Assembly (NCBI RefSeq): GCF_000024545.1
Contig: NC_013947.1
Span: 620,001 to 684,000, forward strand
Reading direction: 5' to 3'
Length of the DNA: 64,000 nucleotides
Origin: Stackebrandtia nassauensis DSM 44728
Lineage (GTDB): Bacteria; Actinomycetota; Actinomycetes; Mycobacteriales; Micromonosporaceae
Below are positions 57,139 to 64,000 of this stretch, piece by piece (within the stretch, counting starts at the first letter, position 1; each line of letters begins with the position of its first letter). The position numbers and the translations under genes are program-made. A model generated the notes under the pieces. The model did no database searches. It was not told where the DNA came from and saw nothing but the letters and a program-made list of their open reading frames with translations.

Positions 57139-58206
57139 ATGAGCGGTACGCGGCTGGGTGTCGACTACGGCAGTTCCCATACGGTGGCGGTGTTGTCGTT
57201 GCCCGACGGCCGCACCCGGCCACTGCTGTTCGACGGCTCGCCGCTGCTGCCCTCGGCGGTGCACGCCGACGGGGGTGAACGCCTGCTCGTCGGAGCCGAC
57301 GCCCAACGCGCCGCCCGCGCCGAACCGGCACGAGCCGAGCCGAACCCCAAGCGCCGCTTCACCGACGGCGCGGTGCTGCTGGGTGAGGACGAGTACCCGG
57401 TGAGCCGACTGGTCGCGGCCACACTGCGCGCGGTCGCACAGGAAGCTGAGCGAGCGGCGGGGCGAGCCCCGGACGCGGTGACTCTCACCTACCCGGCCGC
57501 GTGGGGCAAGGTGCGGCTGGGCGTGTTGCGAGAGGCGGCCGAGCTGGCGGGACTGTCGGCGGCCGAGTTCGTTCCCGAACCGGTGGCGGCGGCGACCTTC
57601 ATCGCGGAGCAACCGGACGCGGCGGTCGCGGTGGGCGAGTGCGTCGTGGTGTACGACCTCGGCGCGGGGACCTGCGATGTGGCGGTGGTGCGGCGCGACG
57701 AGGCTGGGTTCACCGTCGTGGCCGACGGCGGGCTGGACGACGCGGGCGGGCTGGACCTGGACAAGGTCGTGGTCGACGTCATCGCCGGAGTCGAGTCCGA
57801 GGTGCGCCGCTCCGCGTCGGAAGGGGAGCTGCGGCACCGTCGGGCGCTGTGGCTGGAAGCGCGGCACGCCAAGGAATCGCTGTCGCGGCGCTCCAGTGTG
57901 AACGTGCACGTGCCGATCGTGGACCGGACGGTGCCGGTGACGCGGGAGCAGTTCGACGCGGCGGCTCGGCCGCTGCTGATGCGCACCGCTGACTTGACGA
58001 CTCGCGTCATCGAGCAGTCCGGGGTGGACGAACAGCGCGTCAAGGGGCTGTTCCTGGTGGGGGGGTGCCAGCCGGGTTCCGTTGGTGGCGACCGTGTTGC
58101 ACCAGGCCACGGGCTTGGCGCCGGTGCTGCTGGACCAGCCGGAGCTGGTGGTGGCGGAGGGGAGTCTGCGGGGCGGCGAGCCGCGTCCGGTTGTCGAGCG
58201 GGTTGA
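57139..58206 (+). CDS. Hsp70-like ATPase, 5' part before a frameshift
   Basis: The product has 355 residues as read. The first 307 are an Hsp70/actin-type ATPase: phosphate-1 loop GVDYGSSHTVAVL, phosphate-2 VVYDLGAGTCDVAVV, and the start of the adenosine motif LFLVGG. The frame then leaves the family pattern at a run of seven Gs (58059-58065). With six Gs the reading would be LVGGASRVPLVATVLHQATG, the normal Hsp70 signature 3, and would continue into the next entry. The tail after residue 308 is therefore out of frame. This is either a real frameshift or a base-call error. Confidence 0.75.
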   Translation: MSGTRLGVDYGSSHTVAVLSLPDGRTRPLLFDGSPLLPSAVHADGGERLLVGADAQRAARAEPARAEPNPKRRFTDGAVLLGEDEYPVSRLVAATLRAVAQEAERAAGRAPDAVTLTYPAAWGKVRLGVLREAAELAGLSAAEFVPEPVAAATFIAEQPDAAVAVGECVVVYDLGAGTCDVAVVRRDEAGFTVVADGGLDDAGGLDLDKVVVDVIAGVESEVRRSASEGELRHRRALWLEARHAKESLSRRSSVNVHVPIVDRTVPVTREQFDAAARPLLMRTADLTTRVIEQSGVDEQRVKGLFLVGGCQPGSVGGDRVAPGHGLGAGAAGPAGAGGGGGESAGRRAASGCRAG

Positions 58207-58873
58207 GCCACAGGCTGAGCCGCGCGCGGCCGAGCCGCCGGTTTCCGGCCAGTCGACGCCGATCGCTGCGACGGGACCGCCTACTTCGGCTGGGCGGGCG
58301 GAGATGATGACGCCATCGCCGTCAGTATTCACCATGGATCCTGAAGGGGCCGAGGGCCGGAGTAATGCCGTCAGCTTGACTTGGGGCTGCATTTTGGGGC
58401 TGGTTGTGGGATTCGGGTGCCTCCTCGGTGGCAGCATTGGCGCTGTAGAAGGCTCACCGGAGCAGGAACCCGGAGGGAACGTCGTCTTCATCATCCTGGG
58501 TGGACTTCTGGCGATTGGCTCGATCATCCTGTTGGTCATCGCGATCAAGTCATGGCGGAGGCTGCGGCGGACACTGAGTCTCGACGCGACCTGGATCCGG
58601 GTCGCGTCCGCTGGAGAACAGGCCTCGTTTCAGTGGGCCGAAGTCTCGAAAGTGACGGTCAGCCGGGTCTTCGTGTACCTGACCATTCCGAGCGCGTCCA
58701 AACACGACGCTGAGCGGTTCTCCAATCTGGCGAGCGACAGATCGGTGTGGAAACCGGAATCCCCCCGTGTGATCCTCTGCAAACTCGATAGCCTGACTGG
58801 TTCACGGCAGTCGTTTTTGGACGCGCTCACACGGCTGTCCGGGCACGACATCGAATATCCGAGCAAGACCTAG
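58082..58873 (+). CDS. 3' part of the Hsp70-like protein with membrane helices
   Basis: The product has 263 residues in the +1 frame, not likely to have its own start (first codon TTG, no ribosome-binding site). It begins with the end of the Hsp70 ATPase domain (VATVLHQATGLAPVLLDQPELVVAEGSL split over the frame). A Pro/Glu linker, two membrane helices (about 98-122 and 130-155) and a C-terminal domain of about 100 residues follow, with a PH-like pattern (LDATWIRVASAGEQASFQWAEV split over strands). The intact protein would be a membrane-tethered Hsp70 relative of 57139-58873. Confidence 0.6.
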   Translation: MVATVLHQATGLAPVLLDQPELVVAEGSLRGGEPRPVVERVEPQAEPRAAEPPVSGQSTPIAATGPPTSAGRAEMMTPSPSVFTMDPEGAEGRSNAVSLTWGCILGLVVGFGCLLGGSIGAVEGSPEQEPGGNVVFIILGGLLAIGSIILLVIAIKSWRRLRRTLSLDATWIRVASAGEQASFQWAEVSKVTVSRVFVYLTIPSASKHDAERFSNLASDRSVWKPESPRVILCKLDSLTGSRQSFLDALTRLSGHDIEYPSKT

Positions 58874-58879
58874 GCACGC

Positions 58880-59542
58880 TCACGACGCCTGCTTGGGAGT
58901 GATCAACCCCGACTCATACGCGTAGACCACCAGCTGCGTCCGATCCCGGCAGGCCAGCTTGATCATCGCCCGGCTGATATGCGTCTTCGCCGTCGTCGGG
59001 CTGATCACCAACCGCTCCGCGATCTCCTCGTTGTTCAGCCCCTGTGCCGCCAGCACCACGACCTCCCGCTCCCGATTCGTCAGCCGCTCGTCGTCCACCG
59101 GATTCGGTGACAGCGGCCGGGAAGCGAAGTCCCGCATCAACCTCCGGGCCACGTCCGGCGACAGTGGAGCATCCCCGCGAGCCGCCTGCCGCACCGCGTG
59201 CAGCAGCTCCGCCGGTTCGATGTCCTTGACCAGGAACCCCGACGCCCCGGCGCGCAGCGCGTTGTACACGTACTCGTCGAAGCCGTAGTTGGTCAGCATG
59301 ACCACCCGCACCGACGCCAGCTCCGGTCGGGCCGCGATGCGGCGAGCCGCCTCGATGCCACCGGTCCCCGGCATCTGGATGTCGATGAGCGCCACGTCCG
59401 GGACGTGTTCGGCCGCAAGCGAAACCGCCTCCTCGCCGTTGGCCGCCTCCGCCACGACGCTGATGTCGTCCTCGGCGTCCAAAAGGGCTCGGAAGCCGCC
59501 GCGCATCAGGACCTGGTCGTCGGCCAGCAGCACCCGGATCAT
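58880..59542 (-). CDS. NarL/LuxR-type response regulator
   Basis: The product has 220 residues. Receiver ADDQ (7-10), Asp54 (LIDIQMP), FLVKDIEP; LuxR HTH LTNREREVVVLAAQGLNNEE and SPTTAKTHISRAMIKL (about 148-208). It overlaps the sensor-kinase stop by ATGA (59539-59542). The nearby palindrome at 60744-60761 is a candidate target. Confidence 0.93.
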   Translation of the reverse strand: MIRVLLADDQVLMRGGFRALLDAEDDISVVAEAANGEEAVSLAAEHVPDVALIDIQMPGTGGIEAARRIAARPELASVRVVMLTNYGFDEYVYNALRAGASGFLVKDIEPAELLHAVRQAARGDAPLSPDVARRLMRDFASRPLSPNPVDDERLTNREREVVVLAAQGLNNEEIAERLVISPTTAKTHISRAMIKLACRDRTQLVVYAYESGLITPKQAS

Positions 59543-60681
59543 CGCACCGTCCCCAGTGGCAGGACGGCGGAGACCGCGAAGCCGCCGCCGGGTTTGGGAC
59601 CGGCCCGCAGTCGGCCGCCGATGCCCGCGACGCGTTCGTTCATGCCGGTCAGCCCGACGCCGGGCACCGGGGGCATGGACGGGTCGGCGCGGCCGTCGTC
59701 GGTGACGTTGACCTCCAGGGCGCCGGGCGAGTAGCGCAGCAGGACCTGGGCGGTCTCGGCCCCGGCGTGCCGGGCCACATTGGTCAGTGACTCCTGGACG
59801 ATGCGGAACGCGGTCCAGTCCACTTCGGTGGGTACGGCGCCGCGTTCGCCCTCGACGGTTACCGTCGCGCGTACTCCCGCCAGCCGGATCTGTTCCACCA
59901 GTTCGCTGAGCCGGTGCAGTCCGGGCTCCGGCGGCTGGTCGTCGCGCAGCACCTTCAGGGTGGAGCGCAGTTCCCGGTTGGCCTCGATGCTGGCCTGCTG
60001 GATCGCGGTGAGTGCTTCGGAGGGGCGCTGTCCCTGTTTGGCTGCCAGGTGGACCGCGACGCTGGACTGCATCTTGATGACCGAGATCGCGTGGGTCAGC
60101 GAGTCGTGTAGTTCCCGGGCGATGCGCAGCCGTTCCTCGCCCGCGCGGCGCAGCGCCATCTCCTCGCGGCCGCGTTCGGCCTCGATGGCGCGCTGTTCGG
60201 CCTGGTCGACGTAGGCGCGGTACTGCCGGAACACCTCACCGAGCACCCCGGCCGCCACCACCCAGCCCAGCGGGATGCCCGACGCCTCCGGCAGCGAGCG
60301 CAGCGGCCGGTCGGGTTCCTCGATGAGGTTGATGGTCGTCAGGACGACGATGACGGGGGCGACGAGGGTGACGGAGAACCACCGGTGTCCCAGCCGCATG
60401 CTGTTGAACACCGCCGCCAGCAACGGGACGCTGCCCAGCATCGACATGGTGTTGAACTGGCTGTAGACGGCCACGGCGGCCAGCGCCCCGATCAGCACCA
60501 GCCGGGGGAAACGCCGCCACAGCGCGAGGGACAGCGCCGAGGCCAGCAGCGCGGCTCCCGCGGGCTCGACCCGTCCGGCGTCCGAGGCCGCCAGCGCGCC
60601 GTCCACGACAACCAGCGCCGCGGCAACGGCGACGACAACCGCGTCCACAAGCGGCTGTCGCGGGGGTCGAGAGAGTTCCAT
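59539..60681 (-). CDS. NarL-family sensor histidine kinase
   Basis: The product has 380 residues from ATG 60681; a GTG two codons upstream (60687) is equally possible. Five or six membrane helices lie in the first 150 residues, then a coiled coil (AEQRAIEAERGREEMALRRA). HisKA_3 box with phospho-His in IARELHDSLTHAISVIKM, N box IVQESLTNVARHA, G boxes DDGRADPSMPPVPGVGLTGM. It pairs with the overlapping response regulator and is divergent from the lipoprotein gene at 60881. Confidence 0.92.
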   Translation of the reverse strand: MELSRPPRQPLVDAVVVAVAAALVVVDGALAASDAGRVEPAGAALLASALSLALWRRFPRLVLIGALAAVAVYSQFNTMSMLGSVPLLAAVFNSMRLGHRWFSVTLVAPVIVVLTTINLIEEPDRPLRSLPEASGIPLGWVVAAGVLGEVFRQYRAYVDQAEQRAIEAERGREEMALRRAGEERLRIARELHDSLTHAISVIKMQSSVAVHLAAKQGQRPSEALTAIQQASIEANRELRSTLKVLRDDQPPEPGLHRLSELVEQIRLAGVRATVTVEGERGAVPTEVDWTAFRIVQESLTNVARHAGAETAQVLLRYSPGALEVNVTDDGRADPSMPPVPGVGLTGMNERVAGIGGRLRAGPKPGGGFAVSAVLPLGTVR

Positions 60682-60743
60682 ACTCACCGACGCTAACCGA
60701 GGACCTGGTGTTTCGGCATCGGCTCGGAGGTTGATACCCGCGC

Positions 60744-60761
60744 GTACTCCCCGGGGAGTAC
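60744..60761. promoter_or_regulatory. 18-bp perfect palindrome in a divergent promoter region
   Basis: GTACTCCCCGGGGAGTAC is perfectly self-complementary. It lies between the kinase/regulator operon and the lipoprotein gene (137 bases before 60881). A dimeric regulator, possibly the adjacent response regulator, could bind it. Confidence 0.5.
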
Positions 60762-60880
60762 CCGGGCCGAAGAGCACCCCGCACGACGCAGCCGGGAAGT
60801 GTATCCGCGGGGCAGACGTCAAAAGCGTTGCCGCGAACCAACATTGGGCCCAGCAACGCAACAACCCGAACGGAGAGACA

Positions 60881-61768
60881 ATGAGCAACTCACTGCTGAG
60901 GCGTCTGGCCCTGCCCGCGGTCATCGCGGCACTGGCGATTCCGGCGCTGGCCGCGTGCAATTCCGCCGGTGCCAACGAGAGCACCGGCAAGGAGGCCGCC
61001 GACTCGGCCACCGAGGTCAAGGTCGGCGAGACCAGCCTGGGCGACGTCCTGCTGGACTCGGAGGGCAAAACCCTCTACATGTTCAAGAAGGACAAGGACG
61101 GCAAGTCCGCCTGTTACGACAAGTGCGAGAAGATGTGGCCGCCGTTGACGGTGGACGGGGACGCCAAGGCCGGTGACGGCGCCGACGCGGATCTGTTGGG
61201 CACCAGCGAACGCGAGGACGGTTCGCAGCAGGTCACCTACAACGGCATGCCGCTGTACTACTTCGCCAAGGACAAGGCCGAGGGCGACGTGAACGGCCAG
61301 GGCGTCAAGGACGTCTGGTACGTCGTGGACGCCGAGGGCAACATCGTCGACAAGGCCAAGGACTCCGGTGGCGACGACGGCTACGACGACGGGGAAGAGA
61401 AGAAGAGCTACGACCTGCAGCTGGTCGACAACGACGAATACGGCCCGATCCTGGTCAACTCCGAGGGCATGACGCTGTACATGTTCTTCAAGGACGAGAA
61501 GCTCGACAACGCCTCCGCCTGCTACAAGGACTGCCTGAACAAGTGGACTCCGCTGACCGTCGAGGACGACCCGACCTACGGCGACGGCGTCGACAAGTCC
61601 CTGATCGGCACCATCGAGCGTGAGGACGGCACCAAGCAGGTCACCTACAACGACTGGCCGATGTACACCTTCAACGACGACGCCAACGCCGGTGACACCA
61701 AGGGCGTCGGCTTCAAGGACCTGTGGTGCGCCACCACCGCCACCGGCGAGGCGGCCGTCACCAAATAA
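60881..61768 (+). CDS. Lipoprotein with duplicated PF03640-type domain
   Basis: The product has 295 residues. The start MSNSLLRRLALP has GGAGAG upstream. Lipobox ALAAC near residue 26. Two similar halves (about 47-155 and 175-290) each contain a LYMF strand and an SACYxxC motif followed by W(P/T)PLTV (KSACYDKCEKMWPPLTV; ASACYKDCLNKWTPLTV), the pattern of the 'secreted repeat of unknown function' family. The pairs of Cys may form disulfides or bind a cofactor. It is followed by a strong terminator. Confidence 0.9.
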   Translation: MSNSLLRRLALPAVIAALAIPALAACNSAGANESTGKEAADSATEVKVGETSLGDVLLDSEGKTLYMFKKDKDGKSACYDKCEKMWPPLTVDGDAKAGDGADADLLGTSEREDGSQQVTYNGMPLYYFAKDKAEGDVNGQGVKDVWYVVDAEGNIVDKAKDSGGDDGYDDGEEKKSYDLQLVDNDEYGPILVNSEGMTLYMFFKDEKLDNASACYKDCLNKWTPLTVEDDPTYGDGVDKSLIGTIEREDGTKQVTYNDWPMYTFNDDANAGDTKGVGFKDLWCATTATGEAAVTK

Positions 61769-61808
61769 GCAGCCCTTAGCCAAGAGGAGAAGGGTGATAA
61801 GGGGGTTA

Positions 61809-61846
61809 CAAGGGGTTCGCGCGTGGGGCATCGCGCGAACCCCTTG
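61809..61846 (+). terminator. Rho-independent terminator after the lipoprotein gene
   Basis: The 15-bp arms CAAGGGGTTCGCGCG (61809-61823) and 61832-61846 enclose an 8-base loop and are followed by TCTTTTG, giving a real T-rich tail. Confidence 0.9.
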
Positions 61847-61922
61847 TCTTTTGTGTATGGACGGAATATGTACGCCTCGACCAGTATCGATACAGCTGAT
61901 CCCGCTCCCGAGAGGTCGACCC

Positions 61923-62762
61923 ATGCGTACCCGACGCACCCGCTGGCTCCTGTCCGCCGTCACGATCCTGGCCGGCGTCGGCGCGATGACGGCGATGACG
62001 CTGCCCGCCCAGGCCGAGGACCGGAACCTCCCCAAGTGCCCGCAGGTCTTCACGCACGGCGGTTACCCGGAGGTCAACCCGGACGGCTGGAAGCGGGACC
62101 AGGTGCGCCAGCCCAACAATCCGATGGCGCTGCAGGCGTACAAGGACATGGGTTCGGTCGGCGTCGAGGCCGACATCCAGCTCACCAAGGACGGCCACAA
62201 GGCGGTCATGTGGCACAACGGCAGCACCTACTGGCTGACCGGCTCGCACCGCAACGTCAACGACATCTGGTGGAACACCGGGCCCGACAAGATGTCGGGC
62301 CGCACCATCGAGGTCGGTCCGTTCAAGGGCGAGACGGTCTACACGCTGCGCGGCTACCTGGATTCCCTGTACGAGAAGAAGATGGTGCCGCTGCTGGAGA
62401 TCAAGCCCTCGGCCGCGCAGTCGCTGCTGCATTCCGACGCGGGCGTCCGGGACGGGGCCTGGAAAGAGGTCATCGATCCGATCAGGGAACGCATCGACCG
62501 CCAGGAGATCATGATCTACACCCACGACGCGAACCTCCGTCCCGAGATGCAGGCCCGGTTCAAGGCCGCCGGACTGGAGAAGGCGTTCCCCACCGCCGAG
62601 ACCGGGCCCGTGTGGCCGGACACGGTGGGCTGGGAGGAGCCGCCACCGGCGGCCGACGGCAACTTCGCCTCCTGGCAGGCCGCCCTGGACAAGGGACCCA
62701 ACCGGATGGCCACCGACTGGCCCAAGGAAATGGTGGCCTGGCTGAAGGGCAAGTGCGAATAG
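61923..62762 (+). CDS. Secreted glycerophosphodiester phosphodiesterase-like protein
   Basis: The product has 279 residues. The signal peptide ends near AQA (about 31). Active-site elements of the GDPD barrel: THGGYPEV (family HRG), VGVEADIQLTKDGHKAVMWH with the Glu/Asp metal ligands and second His, and LLEIKPS. The first motif has Gly in place of the usual Arg after His (HGG for HRG), so activity on glycerophosphodiesters is not certain. GAGAGG lies before the ATG. Confidence 0.82.
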   Translation: MRTRRTRWLLSAVTILAGVGAMTAMTLPAQAEDRNLPKCPQVFTHGGYPEVNPDGWKRDQVRQPNNPMALQAYKDMGSVGVEADIQLTKDGHKAVMWHNGSTYWLTGSHRNVNDIWWNTGPDKMSGRTIEVGPFKGETVYTLRGYLDSLYEKKMVPLLEIKPSAAQSLLHSDAGVRDGAWKEVIDPIRERIDRQEIMIYTHDANLRPEMQARFKAAGLEKAFPTAETGPVWPDTVGWEEPPPAADGNFASWQAALDKGPNRMATDWPKEMVAWLKGKCE

Positions 62763-62770
62763 CGGGACCG

Positions 62771-62798
62771 TTGACATATACCGATATGGGTATATGAT
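62771..62798 (+). promoter_or_regulatory. Promoter with embedded ArsR operator palindrome
   Basis: TTGACA (62771-62776) and TATGAT (62793-62798) are 16 bases apart, a good sigma-70-type promoter. An inverted repeat CATATACC/GGTATATG (62775-62782/62789-62796) fills the space between them. This is a classic autorepressor layout for the ArsR gene starting at 62806, which implies a very short leader. Confidence 0.8.
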
Positions 62799-62805
62799 TT
62801 GAGGC

Positions 62806-63159
62806 ATGGCTAGAGCGGCGACGACTACGGACGCGTTCAACGCGGTCGCGGAACCCCGAAGGCGCGAGATCCTGGCGATCCTGGCCGAAGGCGAACGCAC
62901 CGTGACCGAACTCGTCGACGCGCTCGGCCTGGTGCAGCCGTTGGTGTCCAAACACCTGCGCGTGCTGCGGGAGGTCGGCCTGGTCTCCGTACGGGAGGAG
63001 GGCAGGCGACGCGTGTATTCAATGGACGGACGTCCGCTGAAAGCCGTTCACGACTGGGTGAAGGGCTTCGAACAGACCTGGAACCGGCGCTTCGATCTGC
63101 TGGACGGGGTGCTGGAGGAACTCAAGACGGAGGAAGAGGGCAATGAGGATCGAGAATAG
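62806..63159 (+). CDS. ArsR-family repressor
   Basis: The product has 117 residues. Winged-helix with PRRREILAILAEGERTVTEL then VQPLVSKHLRVLREVGLVSV (about 17-62) and RRRVYSMDGRPLKAV. It lacks the metal-binding Cys of ArsR/SmtB sensors, as is usual for the members paired with SRPBCC genes. It overlaps the next gene by 17 bases. Confidence 0.93.
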   Translation: MARAATTTDAFNAVAEPRRREILAILAEGERTVTELVDALGLVQPLVSKHLRVLREVGLVSVREEGRRRVYSMDGRPLKAVHDWVKGFEQTWNRRFDLLDGVLEELKTEEEGNEDRE

Positions 63160-63628
63160 GACCGCGAAGGTCACCACTCCCAGCGACACCCAGATCCTGA
63201 TGACGCGGGAGTTCAACGCCCCCAAGCATCTGGTGTTCAAGGCGTGGACTACGCCCGAGCTCATCAAGTGCTGGTGGAGCGGCGGGCGCGGTGAGGTCAC
63301 CGTCGCCGAGGTCGACCTGCGGGTCGGCGGCACCTGGCGGTACGTCATCGCCTCCGAGCACGGCGAGGTCGGCTTCAACGGCGAGTACCTGGAGATCGTC
63401 CCGAACGAGCGCATCGTCAACACCGAGATCTACGAGCAGGCGCCCGAGGGCACCAAACCCGCCGACAACTTCGTGACCTTCACCGAGACCGACGGCCGGG
63501 GCAAGATCGAACTGCTGATGGAGTGCCACAGCAAGGAAGTCCGCGACGCCGTGCTCGCGTCCGGTATGGAGGAAGGACTCCAGGACTCCTGGGACGCGAT
63601 GGACCGCGTCGCGCAGTCGCTGAAGTGA
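63143..63628 (+). CDS. SRPBCC (AHSA1-like) protein
   Basis: The product has 161 residues. LMTREFNAPKHLVFKAWTTP and LIKCWWSG are the typical AHSA1/START-like opening, with the GTWRYV strand and a closing DSWDAMDRVAQSL helix. The fold binds hydrophobic ligands; the role of ArsR-coupled members is unknown. It overlaps the repressor gene, so the two form a self-regulated pair. Confidence 0.92.
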   Translation: MRIENRTAKVTTPSDTQILMTREFNAPKHLVFKAWTTPELIKCWWSGGRGEVTVAEVDLRVGGTWRYVIASEHGEVGFNGEYLEIVPNERIVNTEIYEQAPEGTKPADNFVTFTETDGRGKIELLMECHSKEVRDAVLASGMEEGLQDSWDAMDRVAQSLK

Positions 63629-63679
63629 CCGAGCCGGACCTCGCGGCGTCGGCCGGGCGTTCCGCATATTGTGGGCCGT

Positions 63680-64000
63680 ATGGCTATCGATGTCGTCCTT
63701 GATGTGGACACCGGCGTCGACGACGCGTTGGCGCTGCTGTTCGCCACCGCCCACCCCGCGCTGCGGGTGCGGGCGGTGACCTGTGTGGCCGGGAACGTGG
63801 ACGTCGACCAGGCGACCCGCAACAGTCTGGCGGTGTTGGACGCCGCCGGACACCCGGACATCCCGGTGGCGCGCGGCGCCGACCGGCCGCTGCTGCGTCC
63901 CTTCAACGGGGCCCGGGCCGTGCACGGCGACAACGGTCTGGGCGGTATCGACGTCCCCGACGCCAAGCGGTCGGCCGACAGCGTCCACGCCGTCGAACTG
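63680..64000 (+). CDS. Inosine-uridine nucleoside hydrolase (partial, N-terminus)
   Basis: The first 107 residues are visible; the frame runs off the end of the window. DVDTGVDDALALL (8-20) is the calcium-binding signature of IU-type nucleoside hydrolases, followed by TCVAGNVDVDQATRN and VHGDNGLGG, also conserved. It cleaves the N-glycosidic bond of nucleosides for salvage. Confidence 0.93.
   Translation, partial: MAIDVVLDVDTGVDDALALLFATAHPALRVRAVTCVAGNVDVDQATRNSLAVLDAAGHPDIPVARGADRPLLRPFNGARAVHGDNGLGGIDVPDAKRSADSVHAVEL

Overview
The window is a stretch of a high-GC Gram-positive (actinomycete) chromosome. The evidence is the strong G/C third-position bias, frequent GTG starts, and actinobacterial family signatures: DUF4229, SARP/NB-ARC regulators, XRE-DUF397 pairs and a lanthipeptide synthetase. 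The order sucC-sucD ... DUF6350-purN ... purH-mdh is also typical of actinomycetes. A Glycomycetaceae/Micromonosporales-like host is my guess; the sequence alone does not prove it.

Region by region. 1-4.8 kb holds two small membrane proteins, a glutamate/polar amino-acid ABC transporter operon on the minus strand, a YqeY-like protein and a membrane-anchored metallophosphoesterase. 4.8-8.1 kb starts with tRNA-Pro(CGG), followed by a clearly AT-richer minus-strand operon encoding a YbaB-like protein, an acidic coiled-coil protein, a WXG/ESX-like protein and a membrane-anchored protein. 8.1-12.9 kb is a compact lanthipeptide locus: a 57-residue precursor, a three-domain LanL-type synthetase and an FAD monooxygenase. 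A secreted S1 protease, a SARP-NB-ARC-TPR regulator and a TetR/aldo-keto reductase pair follow.

18.8-33 kb is mainly core metabolism. It contains sucCD, a BRCT-membrane-HhH protein, a two-component system, a DUF418/DUF6350 fused reading frame, purN, three tandem paralogues of unknown function, a ZTP riboswitch in front of purH, mdh and a YibE/F protein. 33-39.2 kb is a complete oligopeptide/dipeptide ABC operon, with a Tat-type lipoprotein, two ATPases, two permeases and a tiny membrane protein. 39.3-43.4 kb has a second two-component system, split by a CPBP protease gene, and lgt.

43.4-50 kb is accessory DNA. It carries a HigBA/RelE-type toxin-antitoxin pair, an HNH-nuclease polymorphic toxin with a candidate immunity gene, an XRE-DUF397 pair, three small unknown genes, a GNAT remnant, and three copies of a dispersed repeat of about 82 bp. 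50-56 kb has two related secreted-type proteins, one combining an RTX repeat tract with a HELAH metallopeptidase motif, next to an XRE-NB-ARC-TPR regulator. 56-64 kb contains a ricin-like anchored protein, an Hsp70-like gene broken by a frameshift in a G7 run, a third two-component system, a PF03640-type lipoprotein, a GDPD-like phosphodiesterase, an ArsR-SRPBCC pair and the start of a nucleoside hydrolase.

The most noteworthy items are the lanthipeptide locus with CCC-type zinc ligands and a monooxygenase, the RTX-metallopeptidase toxin candidate, the AT-rich YbaB/WXG operon beside a tRNA, the dispersed repeat family, the ZTP riboswitch, and the frameshifted Hsp70-membrane fusion. No transposase, integrase, CRISPR array or rRNA was seen.
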